Shown one piece after another: positions 18,819 to 27,989 of a DNA stretch of 64,000 bases. Below the pieces are notes generated by a model, which was not told where the DNA came from, did no database searches, and saw nothing but the letters and a program-made list of their open reading frames with translations. The DNA is from Bdellovibrionales bacterium. Its GTDB lineage: Bacteria; Bdellovibrionota; Bdellovibrionia; Bdellovibrionales; UBA1609. Where the stretch lies: positions 85,689 to 149,688 of the forward strand of contig JAIBAM010000001.1 in the NCBI GenBank assembly GCA_019695175.1, given 5' to 3'. The translations under genes were made by a program, and so were the position numbers. How positions within the stretch are numbered: position 1 is the stretch's first letter; each line of letters opens with the position of its first letter.

Positions 18819-20039
18819 ATGGTTTCTATGCATATTAATCTCTTTTCCTATGGTTTTTGGCCCGAGGATTTTGTTATTAATGACTTTGCCCAAACCCTTG
18901 CTGAAAAGGGCCACACCATTAATGTTATTACCGGTCTTCCTAATTATCCAAAGGGGTCTTTTTTTTCAGGATACTCTCTCTTCCGAGGACCCTACCGGCA
19001 AAATTATGGCAAAGTTAAAATTCATCGTTATCCCATTTTCCCACGTAAAAAAGGGTTTAAGTTTTTAGCTTTAAATTATATCTCCCATTTTTTGGGAGCT
19101 GTCCCCCTTCAATTTTGTATACCAAAAGCAGAGTGGGCTTTTGTATATGCTATTTCACCAATCACAATTGCTATTCCTGCTATTCTTTGGTCCAAACTCA
19201 ACAAAAAAAAAATCTGTCTTTGGATTCAAGATTTATGGCCCGACAGTGTCATTGCTGTGGGAGGGACAACCCAAAACAGCTTCACTCACAAAATCCTTAG
19301 TTTTTTGGTCCAATGGATTTACTCCCAAATGGACTTAATTTTTATTCAATCTCCAGCTTTCCTTGAAAGTATAGAACGATTTAAATACCAAGGTCCCGTA
19401 CACTATATTCCCAATTGGGCACCAAGTTTTGACTTTCAAAATGCCTCACCCCCCACCTGGTTTCATAAAAAGCCCAACACCTTTAATATCACGTTTGCTG
19501 GAAATGTAGGGAGGGCCCAGGATTTAGAAACCATCATTGAAATAGCTGAAATTTTGAGACCGCAAACTCAAATCCAATTTTCCATTGTTGGAGAAGGATC
19601 TGCACTTGAGAGTTTGAAAACACTCGTATCACAAAAAAAATTATACAATGTTGTTTTTTATGGCCGAAGACCCTTGGAAGACATGCCTGGATTATTTAAA
19701 GAAAGCGAAGCCCTCTTGGTTTCCTTAAAAAGGGATCCACTTTTTCAAAAAACGATACCTTCAAAGTTACAGTCCTATATGGCGGCAGGAAAACCGATTG
19801 TTGGAAACTTAGGTGGAATTGGCGCCTCACTTATCAATCAAATTGGCTGCGGAGTTGCTGTACCTGTTGAAGATGCCAGGGTTTTAGCTGATAGTATTCT
19901 TGTAATGGCTCAAAAATCCTCTGCTGAAAGAGAAAAAATGGGTGATTTAGGTAAAAAATACTTCCTCGATCATTTTCAAAAAGATGCAATTATTAACAAA
20001 ATAGTTGATCATCTGATTCTTTCTAATAGGAATCATTGA
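18819..20039 (+). CDS. glycosyltransferase family 4 (WbuB/WcaI-like)
   Basis: The protein is 406 aa with a GT-B fold. The N-terminal half starts HINLFSYGFWPEDFVINDFAQTLAEKGH and contains TGLPNYPKG and LWIQDLWPDS, typical of WbuB-type GT4 enzymes. The C-terminal half has FAGNVGRAQDLETII, GEG and TIPSKLQSYMAAGKPIVG, with the nucleotide-sugar binding E/K region. WbuB-type enzymes often transfer N-acetyl-L-fucosamine. The next two genes encode FnlA-like and FnlC-like enzymes of that pathway, which supports a 2-acetamido-6-deoxyhexose substrate. The start has GGAAG upstream at 18801, rather far, and an alternative ATG at 18828 is possible. Confidence 0.87.
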   Translation: MVSMHINLFSYGFWPEDFVINDFAQTLAEKGHTINVITGLPNYPKGSFFSGYSLFRGPYRQNYGKVKIHRYPIFPRKKGFKFLALNYISHFLGAVPLQFCIPKAEWAFVYAISPITIAIPAILWSKLNKKKICLWIQDLWPDSVIAVGGTTQNSFTHKILSFLVQWIYSQMDLIFIQSPAFLESIERFKYQGPVHYIPNWAPSFDFQNASPPTWFHKKPNTFNITFAGNVGRAQDLETIIEIAEILRPQTQIQFSIVGEGSALESLKTLVSQKKLYNVVFYGRRPLEDMPGLFKESEALLVSLKRDPLFQKTIPSKLQSYMAAGKPIVGNLGGIGASLINQIGCGVAVPVEDARVLADSILVMAQKSSAEREKMGDLGKKYFLDHFQKDAIINKIVDHLILSNRNH

Positions 20040-20205
20040 TCTAATTGTAGCCGCGGAGAATGAAGGGGCCGTTTTTAGGGATTATTAGCGGGTATATACA
20101 TAAAACTTTCCGAAATGAAATGTGCTTTATTAGAATTACCATCCCTTAACCAACGCTAAAGAAGGGCCTCGACTCAAAAAAATAAAAAAAGGAAATGGGT
20201 AAAAA

Positions 20206-21288
20206 ATGAATAAAAATACTTACTTTAATGACAAGACTATTTTAGTAACGGGCGGAACCGGTTCTATGGGAAGAACCTTTGTTAGAAGAGTCTTGACCGG
20301 TGAAATGGGCACTCCACGAAAAATAATAGTTATGTCCCGGGATGAAGGAAAGCAGCATTATATGCGACTTTCTTATTTACATAAAAAAGTAACTACTGAA
20401 GAAGTGGTTTACAACAATTTTAAAAACCTTCTCGAATTTCGTATAGGAGATGTGAGAGATTATTCTGATGTTTGCTCCTCCATAAAAAATGCTGATATTG
20501 TTGTTAATGCGGCGGCGCTGAAACAAGTTCCCACTTGTGAATATTTTCCTGAGCAAGCGATTATGACCAATTGTCTAGGGGCTTACAATATTGTCAGAGC
20601 CATCAGAGAACACAACTACCCAGTTCATACTGTTGTGGGAGTTTCCACTGATAAAGCTTGTAAACCCATAAATGCCATGGGGATGTCCAAGGCTCTCCAG
20701 GAGAGAGTCTTTATTTCAGCCAATATTTCCAACCCAAAAACTAGATTTTTCTGCGTTCGTTATGGCAATGTTTTAGCCTCACGAGGCTCTGTGATTCCTC
20801 TTTTCCACGATCAGATTAAAAATGGCGGACCTGTAACTATTACTGATGAACGGATGACTCGGTTCCTTCTGAGTTTAGATGTTGCAGTGGATACGGTATT
20901 TAACGGGCTTTTGTATGGAAATTCTGGTGAAATTTTTGTTCCCCGAGCTCCAAGCTCACTTATGTCCAATGTGGCAAAGGCCCTCATCGGAAACCGCTCC
21001 ATTCCTATTGAAATAGTAGGAATTCGTCCGGGTGAAAAATTACACGAAATTATGATTTCTGATGAAGAGGCCCCCTTCGTAGCTCAGAGGGGCGATTACT
21101 ACGCCATTCAATCCATGCTTCCTGAACTAAACGGAAGGCCGATGGATCTGAATCAGTCTGTTTTAAAAAAGGAATTTTCATCTTCAGATAGTTTGTTGGA
21201 TTATGAAGGAACCCTGAGCCTTTTAAAGAAACATCGACTCATGCTAGAAGACAATTTCAATTTCAGCGAAGATGAGCTGGTAAGGTAA
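20206..21288 (+). CDS. UDP-N-acetylglucosamine 4,6-dehydratase, FnlA/CapE/WbjB-like
   Basis: The protein is 360 aa of the extended SDR fold (Polysacc_synt_2). Motifs are LVTGGTGSMG at about 13-22 for NAD(P), NAAALKQVP, STDKACKPINAMGMSK (active-site region) and RPGEKLHEIMISDEE, the last a hallmark of FnlA/CapE. These enzymes turn UDP-GlcNAc into a 4-keto-6-deoxy product with epimerisation, the first step to UDP-L-FucNAc or L-QuiNAc. It is followed eight bases later by the FnlC-like epimerase. The C-4 reductase that normally lies between them (FnlB/WbjC/CapF) is absent. AAGGA precedes the ATG. Confidence 0.87.
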   Translation: MNKNTYFNDKTILVTGGTGSMGRTFVRRVLTGEMGTPRKIIVMSRDEGKQHYMRLSYLHKKVTTEEVVYNNFKNLLEFRIGDVRDYSDVCSSIKNADIVVNAAALKQVPTCEYFPEQAIMTNCLGAYNIVRAIREHNYPVHTVVGVSTDKACKPINAMGMSKALQERVFISANISNPKTRFFCVRYGNVLASRGSVIPLFHDQIKNGGPVTITDERMTRFLLSLDVAVDTVFNGLLYGNSGEIFVPRAPSSLMSNVAKALIGNRSIPIEIVGIRPGEKLHEIMISDEEAPFVAQRGDYYAIQSMLPELNGRPMDLNQSVLKKEFSSSDSLLDYEGTLSLLKKHRLMLEDNFNFSEDELVR

Positions 21289-21296
21289 AGCTTAAA

Positions 21297-22409
21297 ATGA
21301 AAATTATGACTCTTGTTGGAACACGACCAGAAATTATAAAATTAAGCCGAGTTATTTCAGCACTAGACAAACACTTTTCCCAAATCCTGGTTCATACCGG
21401 TCAAAACTATGACTATGAACTTAATGAAGTCTTTTTTAAAGAACTTGAAGTCAGAAAACCAGATCATTTCCTAAACGCTGCTGGAAGTGGCCCCATAGAA
21501 ACCATTGCAAAAATTTTGGTCGAATCAGATAAGATTATGGAAATTCATAACCCAGATGCCGTTTTACTCTATGGAGATACGAACTCTTGTCTTTCAGTTA
21601 TTGCCGCCAAGAGACGTAAAATTCCCATTTTTCATATGGAAGCAGGCAACCGCAGTTTTGATCAAAGGGTTCCTGAGGAAATTAATCGAAAAGTTGTTGA
21701 CCATCTCTCTGATATCAATTTGCCATTGTCAGAACATGCCCGAAATTACCTTTTAAAAGAAGGCCTGCCCGCTGATAGAGTCATAAAAATTGGAAGTTGT
21801 ATGAGAGAAGTTCTCAATTACTACAAACCCAAAATCGAAAAAAGTAACATTCTCCATCAATTACAAACCAAGACTTACGACTTCATTATGGCCAGCATCC
21901 ATCGTGAAGAAAATGTAGACTTTGAAGAAAACCTTGGTGGCATCCTAAAATCCATGGACTTACTGTCCACTCATTTAAACAAAAAAATATTTGTTTCCAC
22001 ACACCCAAGGACCCAAAAGAAAATGCAAGCCATGGGTTTTATTAACTCAAATAAAAATGTGGAATATTTAAAACCCTTTGGATTTTTAGATTACATCAAA
22101 CTACAAGAGAACGCATTTTGTGTGATCTCAGATAGTGGAACGATTACCGAAGAAGCTTGTTTCCTGGGCGTTCCCGCAGTCACCATTCGCAATGCACATG
22201 AAAGACCTGAGGGAATGGATGTGGGGACGGTCATTATGTCTGGAACTTCGCCTGAAGACATTTTTAAAGCTGTAAAAATAGCTACCGAAACAAAGCTCGC
22301 TCCAATGATTGATGGCTATGAGAGGGATAATGTTTCAGATCATGTGGTAAAATTGATACAAAGTTACACTCACTATGTGAACCGTTTTGTTTGGCGAAAA
22401 ATGACTTAG
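21297..22409 (+). CDS. wecB: non-hydrolysing UDP-GlcNAc 2-epimerase-type enzyme (FnlC/CapG/WbjD-like)
   Basis: The protein is 370 aa with the WecB-family fold. It has GTRPEIIKL near the start, HTGQNYDYELNEVFF, HMEAGNRSFDQRVPEE, HREENVD and SDSGTITEEACFLGVP near the end (UDP-binding). The combination HTGQNYDYELNEVFF with DQRVPEE is typical of the CapG/WbjD/FnlC branch rather than the ManNAc branch, although the two share chemistry. It would invert C-2 of the UDP-sugar made by the FnlA-like neighbour. The gene is eight bases after the dehydratase, so coupled expression is likely. The symbol is the family name only. Confidence 0.9.
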   Translation: MKIMTLVGTRPEIIKLSRVISALDKHFSQILVHTGQNYDYELNEVFFKELEVRKPDHFLNAAGSGPIETIAKILVESDKIMEIHNPDAVLLYGDTNSCLSVIAAKRRKIPIFHMEAGNRSFDQRVPEEINRKVVDHLSDINLPLSEHARNYLLKEGLPADRVIKIGSCMREVLNYYKPKIEKSNILHQLQTKTYDFIMASIHREENVDFEENLGGILKSMDLLSTHLNKKIFVSTHPRTQKKMQAMGFINSNKNVEYLKPFGFLDYIKLQENAFCVISDSGTITEEACFLGVPAVTIRNAHERPEGMDVGTVIMSGTSPEDIFKAVKIATETKLAPMIDGYERDNVSDHVVKLIQSYTHYVNRFVWRKMT

Positions 22410-22441
22410 GAGACTGCAATAAAACCCCTGTAACCCCAGGT

Positions 22442-23617
22442 TTATATTCTTAGTCTCTTTTTGGAGTATTCGGAAAGAGCACTGATAATATGATAGAGTG
22501 AACTGGATTTTGTGAAGTTTTTATCGAATTCACCATTTTCTTGTCTAGTATCCCGCCAAGTACCCTTGATGGGAAAATTCAAATAACTCAATAAAGCTTT
22601 CATTCCTTCATCAGCTGCTTGGGTAAATATTTCCTTTTCTAAAAAATCTTTCCCGCTGAGCGCACTCTTTTTCAAGCCTAAAGCGACCGCAGCTTTAATA
22701 CGTTCACATTGGGGCCAAAAACGAGAAGTTGTTAATTTTGGCGTAAAATCACTCCAAACTTGATCGATGACATAAATAGAATCACCTGAAAATCCGGTCT
22801 GTTCTGCCTGCGCAAACAGTTTGAAAGCCCATAGTTCTTCCGGTTTTTTTCCTAACATCGTATGGTATTCATTGATAAGCCAGGCCCACTCATATTGATG
22901 TCCTGGCTCATAAACAAAACGGCCACCTTCCGAAGACAAATTCCACTGACCATCAAAATATTCTCCGATACAGCTCGTTTTTGCGTCAAAAAATTGGCTC
23001 AAACAAAGATGGTAAATTTGTTCCGCCAGACTTTGCCAAAGAGGGTGATCATCCAACTTGATCCAAGCGAGGAGGGCTTCAAATAAATGCATATGTGGGT
23101 TGGAGTGATAGACTAATTTTCCTTCTTTTATCTCGGTAAATCCACCGTAACTTGATTGACGTTCACTCAATAAATATTCCATGAGTGAGATGGCAATAGC
23201 CCGACAACGGGAATCTCCCAAAAGTTCATAGGCCTGGGCCATACCAAATAACACAAAAGCCTGAGTGTAAAGTTCAATACTAGTATCTTTATCATTATTA
23301 GATGCATCTAAGGAGTAAACAAACGCACCATTTTCAAGACGATAATGTTTCAATAAAAAATCTAGGTTCTGGGTTACCACTTCTTTAGCGAGTCTTCTCT
23401 CCAATACATTTAATTTAACTCCCTCATTAAGGGAGTAAATTTGCCGACATTGCACCATAGCTCTTCTCGGCATATCGGTTGGATGGGCATTTGCATTCAA
23501 ACTTTCAACAAAACTTCCTGAATGCTCCTCAAAACCAGTTGATAACCACAGCGGAAAAACATCCTCTTTTAGCCAGTTAAGTGACCATTTTATAAGCTCT
23601 AATGCTTCTTCATCCAT
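22442..23617 (-). CDS. AGE-family isomerase (N-acylglucosamine 2-epimerase / mannose-6-phosphate isomerase type)
   Basis: The protein is 391 aa, an (alpha/alpha)6 barrel of the AGE family. Characteristic motifs are RQIYS at 58-62, NPHMHLFEA at 173-181, EPGHQYEWAWL at 237-247 (catalytic His) and LYHIISALSEY near the C-terminus. Members isomerise mannose, or mannose 6-phosphate to fructose 6-phosphate, or epimerise N-acylglucosamine. Divergent placement 200 bases from manC suggests it supplies mannose 6-phosphate for GDP-mannose, which would replace a classical ManA. That role is inferred. AAGGAAG precedes the ATG. Its end converges on wecB, with a short imperfect hairpin between. Confidence 0.82.
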   Translation of the reverse strand: MDEEALELIKWSLNWLKEDVFPLWLSTGFEEHSGSFVESLNANAHPTDMPRRAMVQCRQIYSLNEGVKLNVLERRLAKEVVTQNLDFLLKHYRLENGAFVYSLDASNNDKDTSIELYTQAFVLFGMAQAYELLGDSRCRAIAISLMEYLLSERQSSYGGFTEIKEGKLVYHSNPHMHLFEALLAWIKLDDHPLWQSLAEQIYHLCLSQFFDAKTSCIGEYFDGQWNLSSEGGRFVYEPGHQYEWAWLINEYHTMLGKKPEELWAFKLFAQAEQTGFSGDSIYVIDQVWSDFTPKLTTSRFWPQCERIKAAVALGLKKSALSGKDFLEKEIFTQAADEGMKALLSYLNFPIKGTWRDTRQENGEFDKNFTKSSSLYHIISALSEYSKKRLRI

Positions 23618-23819
23618 GTAGCTTCCTTGAAAAAAGATCCCACTTCAAATTTAATTCTTTTAAGTACCCTATCCACCTGGATCGGATTTCAGGTTTGACT
23701 CAATTGAGTTTACCTAAATTTGAACCCTAATCGACTCATAATCATTATTTTTTGGTAAACTGAAGGTAAGGTTCTAATCGGGATTGAACTCACAGGAAAT
23801 ATATAATAATCAGCTTATA

Positions 23820-24893
23820 ATGACACCAATAATTTTATCAGGAGGATCTGGAACACGCCTATGGCCTATTTCAAGGTCTGATAATCCCAAGCAGTTTTGC
23901 AAATTTTTTGAAAGGTCCTTATTCGTCGAGACTCTTCTACGTTTTAAAAACTATAGCACTCCGATTGTTGTTACTTCAAAAAATTTATTTGTTCCAACCC
24001 TCTCTGAAAGTAAAGAGTACAATATACCAAAAGAGAATCTCATTTTTGAACCCCAAGCAAGAAATACAGCTGCGGCTATTGCCCTTATTTGTCATTTACT
24101 TATTCTGCAAAAAAAACAAGATTGTGTTGTTGGAGTTTTCCCCGCAGATCATTTCATCACTGACTTACAAACTTTTCACGAAGCTATCAATCTGGGAATT
24201 GAACAAGCCAAAAAAGATGAAGTTGTTACTTTTGGGATAAAACCTGATTTTCCATCCACAGGCTACGGATATATTCAAATTGCTCCGGAAAATCTCCGCC
24301 CTGAAAATAAACCCTACCTTACGGCAGCTCTCGCATTTCATGAAAAGCCTCAGTTACAACTGGCAGAAAAATTTCTTTCATCTGGCAATTATTTTTGGAA
24401 TTCAGGAATGTTTCTCTTTAAAGTTTCGGTTATGGCAAACCACTTTAAGCGACTCATGCCCGAGCTTTGGCAAAACATTTCCTCTTTGGATCAGAACCTC
24501 AATGGCTTGGATCAATGCTATTCTCATATTAAACCAGAAAGCTTTGATGTGGGAATCGTTGAAAAGTTAAAAAGCTTATATTGTATTCCGGTCTCCATGG
24601 GTTGGTCTGATCTGGGAACTTGGGATGAAATGGACCGATTTAAAATTAAAAATAACCCTTCCGATGGTTCAAAAAAAGATTTAATTTTCAATCAAGAAGC
24701 AAAGAATAACTTTGTTTTTTCAACTGAAAAAAAGGTCTATGGGTTTATTGGAGTGGAAAATCTAATCGTTGTAAATACTCCTGATGCCTTACTTATTTGC
24801 AAAAAAGGCGACTCCCAGAAAGTAAAAGAAATTGTCGAACAAATGAAAATAGAAGGGTTGGAGATTGCTGACAAGTCCCCGAACAGGCTTTAA
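23820..24893 (+). CDS. manC: mannose-1-phosphate guanylyltransferase
   Basis: Makes GDP-mannose from mannose 1-phosphate and GTP, feeding both Gmd-type enzymes of the locus. The protein is 357 aa from the ATG at 23820, chosen because the family starts at IILSGGSGTRLWP; an in-frame TTG at 23784 would add 12 residues. Motifs are GGSGTRLWP at 8-16, FEPQARNTAAAIAL, VFPADHFI and FWNSGMFLFK. The C-terminal mannose-6-phosphate isomerase domain of the long ManC/AlgA type is missing. That fits the separate AGE-family isomerase next door. No phosphomannomutase gene was recognised in the window. Confidence 0.93.
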   Translation: MTPIILSGGSGTRLWPISRSDNPKQFCKFFERSLFVETLLRFKNYSTPIVVTSKNLFVPTLSESKEYNIPKENLIFEPQARNTAAAIALICHLLILQKKQDCVVGVFPADHFITDLQTFHEAINLGIEQAKKDEVVTFGIKPDFPSTGYGYIQIAPENLRPENKPYLTAALAFHEKPQLQLAEKFLSSGNYFWNSGMFLFKVSVMANHFKRLMPELWQNISSLDQNLNGLDQCYSHIKPESFDVGIVEKLKSLYCIPVSMGWSDLGTWDEMDRFKIKNNPSDGSKKDLIFNQEAKNNFVFSTEKKVYGFIGVENLIVVNTPDALLICKKGDSQKVKEIVEQMKIEGLEIADKSPNRL

Positions 24894-24992
24894 ACGAAAA
24901 TTTCTTTAAGTGAAAAATTTAAACAGTGTGATTTAATAGATATACAAAATGATCAAACACAAAATTTTTTTACCAATAAATAAGCTATCACT

Positions 24993-26258
24993 ATGAAAGA
25001 AAGTCCATTTGCCAGATTCTTGGATCGTTATCTTGGGGTTTTAGCGTGTTATATTTTGTCTCTCGTCCACAGCTTTATAAAATTTTTCTCTAAGAAAAAA
25101 GAGCCAAAAAAAATAGAAAAAATTCTGTTGATTGAAATGTTTGAGATGGGAGCCGCTATCATGCTCATTCCCTCAATAAACTATTTAAAAAGGAAACATC
25201 CGCAGGCAGAAATATATTGTCTGACTACAAGCAATTGCTCCATTTTATGGGAAAATATTAAAATAATTCCATCAAAAAATGTGATCGTTATTTCTGCCAA
25301 AAATCCTTTTTTATTTTTAATAAATTTAGTTCAAACTGTTCTAAAACTTTGGAGTAAAAAATTTGACCTCATTATCGACTATGAACTATTCATGAGAGTT
25401 CCAGCTCTGATTTGTGGAAGCCTCCGTTCCCACAGTCGTTCCGGATTCTATAAATATAATTTAGAGGGGTTGTATCGCGGAAGTTTTTACACTAGTTATT
25501 GTTCATTTAATCAAAATACCCATATTGCAAAAAACTTTTTAGCTCTGACCAAAAGTTCTCTTGAAAAAGAGAGCCAACATCCAAATTTAAAACAACCTAT
25601 TTCCATTGAAGAAATATCCATTGAACCGTGGTCCGAATTTGATTTTACCTCATGTAAAAAGGAATGGATCCAAAAGTACATTCCTAACTTCACGAATCTT
25701 TCCCAATATATTGCTATTTGCCCCTCTGTTGGCCCCAATTTAGCAGTTAGAAATTACCCTCCCTCCTACTTTTCTAAATTGGTCCAAATTTTATTAGAGA
25801 ACCAAAATCAATTTGTCATTTTCTTTGGAACAAAAGGGGATGCCGCCATTGCCCAAGAAATAATCTCTAAAGTGGAAAATGGGAAAAATCGCTGTATTGA
25901 TTTGTGTGGCAAAACTTCTTTCCCAGAACTCCTCAGGGGGATCTGTGGATCTGAAATTCTTATTACAAACGATAACGGACCCGCTCACTTTGCGACATTA
26001 ACAGGAACAAAAGTTTTAGCTCTTTTCAGTACAGACAGTCCTTTTGTCTATGGACCCCTTGGAAAATGCCTTATTTTATACTCCTTTTTCCACTGTAGCC
26101 CTTGCATTTCTGCCTTTAACCACAAAACCACTCCTTGTACTGATAATAAATGTTTACAAATTATGGATCCAAAAAAAGTTGCTGAATCGGCTCAATTACT
26201 TCTCAATGACCAAGCCAACTTTCGAACGATTAATAATACCATTCCCTACCTTATGTAG
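24993..26258 (+). CDS. glycosyltransferase family 9 (heptosyltransferase-like)
   Basis: The protein is 421 aa. An N-terminal hydrophobic stretch at about 12-32 (GVLACYILSLVHSFIKFF) precedes the GT-B fold, beginning KILLIEMFEMGAAIMLIPSI, which is the family's substrate-binding start. The C-terminal domain has FFGTKGDAAIAQEI and the diagnostic NDNGPAHFATLTGTKVLALFS, a GT9 ADP-heptose-type signature. GT9 enzymes build LPS inner core, but divergent members transfer other sugars. The gene is followed by an aminotransferase 21 bases later. The N-terminal membrane segment is longer than in core heptosyltransferases, so a different acceptor is possible. Confidence 0.85.
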   Translation: MKESPFARFLDRYLGVLACYILSLVHSFIKFFSKKKEPKKIEKILLIEMFEMGAAIMLIPSINYLKRKHPQAEIYCLTTSNCSILWENIKIIPSKNVIVISAKNPFLFLINLVQTVLKLWSKKFDLIIDYELFMRVPALICGSLRSHSRSGFYKYNLEGLYRGSFYTSYCSFNQNTHIAKNFLALTKSSLEKESQHPNLKQPISIEEISIEPWSEFDFTSCKKEWIQKYIPNFTNLSQYIAICPSVGPNLAVRNYPPSYFSKLVQILLENQNQFVIFFGTKGDAAIAQEIISKVENGKNRCIDLCGKTSFPELLRGICGSEILITNDNGPAHFATLTGTKVLALFSTDSPFVYGPLGKCLILYSFFHCSPCISAFNHKTTPCTDNKCLQIMDPKKVAESAQLLLNDQANFRTINNTIPYLM

Positions 26259-26279
26259 GTTCTTCAAAAAGGAATTTTT

Positions 26280-27389
26280 ATGTCACAACAAATCCCGTTC
26301 CTTGATTTAAAAACTCAATACAGAGCGCTTCAAACCGCCATCAATCAACGGATCCAAAATGTGCTCGAGCATGGTCAATTTATTTTAGGGCCTGAAGTTG
26401 AAGAGTGTGAGCAGAAATTGGCCGAATTTGTGAAAGCAAAGTACGCCATAACCTGCGCCAGTGGAAGTGATGCGCTCATGATGGCACTTATGGCTCTGGA
26501 TCTTCAACAAGGGGACGAAATTATAACCACTCCATTTAGTTTTATTGCTACAGCTGAAATCCCTGTTCTCCTAGGCATCACACCCGTGTTTGTTGATATT
26601 GAACCCGGAACATTCAATATCGATCCCAATAAAATTGAAAAAGCCATAACCCCTAAAACAAAAGCCATAATCCCAGTTTCTCTCTACGGTCAGCCCGCTG
26701 AAATGGATGAAATCAACAATTTAGCAAATAAATATAACTTGTTTGTTATAGAAGACGCTGCCCAAAGTTTTGGGGCTTCTTATAAGGAAAGAATGAGTTG
26801 CAACCTCAGCCACATCGGTTGCACAAGTTTTTTTCCTGCCAAACCCTTAGGATGTTATGGAGATGGCGGTGCCATTTTCACCAATGACGCTAAAACAGCC
26901 CTAAAACTCAAAGAAATCCGTGTCCATGGCCAAGAAAGCAGATATTTTCACACTCGACTTGGGATTAACGGTCGATTGGACACACTACAATGTGCCATTT
27001 TAATTCCTAAGTTAGAACGATTCCCATGGGAATTGGAACAAAGGGAACGAATCGCTCAAAAATACAACAAAAGTTTTTTGCACCTGGAGTCTCGATTACA
27101 ACTTCCTAAAGTCATTCATGATCGAACCAGTGCCTGGGCTCAATACACAATCTTCGTTGAGGAAAGGGAATCTTTAATCCAACATCTCAGTCGTCGATCT
27201 ATTCCCCATTCTGTTCACTATCCACTTCCCATCCACCAACAACCGGCGTATAAGCGTTGGAACAATGGGCCTTTTCCGATCAGCGAACGTGCCTCGAAGC
27301 ACGTGGTAAGTCTCCCCATGTATCCTGATCTCAATGAAGAAAATCAAGACCGGGTCGTAGAGGCAGTATTAGAGTTTTTTGAAAATTAA
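26280..27389 (+). CDS. DegT/DnrJ/EryC1/StrS aminotransferase (WbpE/WlbC-like)
   Basis: PLP-dependent sugar-nucleotide aminotransferase, 369 aa. Motifs are FLDLKTQYR near the start, CASGSDALMMAL at 59-70 (PLP phosphate), EDAAQSFGASY with D159 and Q162, and FFPAKPLGCYGDGGA, where K188 is the Schiff-base lysine. Similarity of the pattern (PFLDLK, GCTSFFPAKPLGCYGDGGA) is to WbpE, which aminates 3-keto UDP-GlcNAc uronic acid. Its usual partners (UDP-GlcNAc dehydrogenase and oxidase) are not nearby, so they would have to be elsewhere or the substrate differs. AGGA lies before the ATG. It closes the polysaccharide locus. Confidence 0.9.
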   Translation: MSQQIPFLDLKTQYRALQTAINQRIQNVLEHGQFILGPEVEECEQKLAEFVKAKYAITCASGSDALMMALMALDLQQGDEIITTPFSFIATAEIPVLLGITPVFVDIEPGTFNIDPNKIEKAITPKTKAIIPVSLYGQPAEMDEINNLANKYNLFVIEDAAQSFGASYKERMSCNLSHIGCTSFFPAKPLGCYGDGGAIFTNDAKTALKLKEIRVHGQESRYFHTRLGINGRLDTLQCAILIPKLERFPWELEQRERIAQKYNKSFLHLESRLQLPKVIHDRTSAWAQYTIFVEERESLIQHLSRRSIPHSVHYPLPIHQQPAYKRWNNGPFPISERASKHVVSLPMYPDLNEENQDRVVEAVLEFFEN

Positions 27390-27502
27390 AATTATTTATA
27401 AACTGAGGACGTGTTAAAAATCCTGCACCAGTTATAAAGTAACTCTTTCAGGACTCCAAACGCTCCTCTGAATCAATAACAGTCCCTTTCAAAGGAGTTT
27501 TT

Positions 27503-27973
27503 ATGAAAATAGATATTGGCATCTCTGAAAGTGATCGGAAAGAAATTGCCCAAGGTCTGTCAAAATTATTAGCTGACAGCTACACTCTCTATCTCAAAAC
27601 TCATAATTTTCATTGGAATGTGACTGGCCCTATGTTTCAAACTCTCCATTTAATGTTTGAAACACAGTATAATGAACTGGCTCTTGCTGTGGACTTAATT
27701 GCAGAAAGAATTCGCGCTTTGGGCTTTCCCGCGCCTGGATCCTACCATGAGTTTTCCAAGCTCACTTCAATTAAAGAAGCCCAAGGCTACTCTTCCGCAA
27801 AAGATATGATCACCCAACTCATAGAGGGACAAGAAACTGTGGTTAGGACAGCCCGAAGCATTTTACCTAATGCAGAAAAAGTGAATGATGAACCCACTGT
27901 GGATCTGCTCACCCAAAGGATGCAAGTCCATGAAAAAACGGCTTGGATGCTGAGAAGCTTATTACAGGACTAG
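27503..27973 (+). CDS. dps: Dps, DNA protection during starvation / mini-ferritin
   Basis: Dodecameric iron-oxidising DNA-protection protein, 156 aa. The inter-subunit ferroxidase residues are conserved with correct spacing: H37, H49, E53, D64 and E68, in [11 protein letters not shown] and DLIAERIR. There is no long Lys-rich N-terminal tail, so DNA binding may be weaker than in E. coli Dps. AAGGAG is perfectly placed upstream. The gene stands alone, after the polysaccharide locus and converging on elbB, with a short stem (TGGCA/TGCCA) between the two stops. Regulation cannot be read from sequence. Confidence 0.94.
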   Translation: MKIDIGISESDRKEIAQGLSKLLADSYTLYLKTHNFHWNVTGPMFQTLHLMFETQYNELALAVDLIAERIRALGFPAPGSYHEFSKLTSIKEAQGYSSAKDMITQLIEGQETVVRTARSILPNAEKVNDEPTVDLLTQRMQVHEKTAWMLRSLLQD

Positions 27974-27989
27974 TTTATAGAGTGGCACT

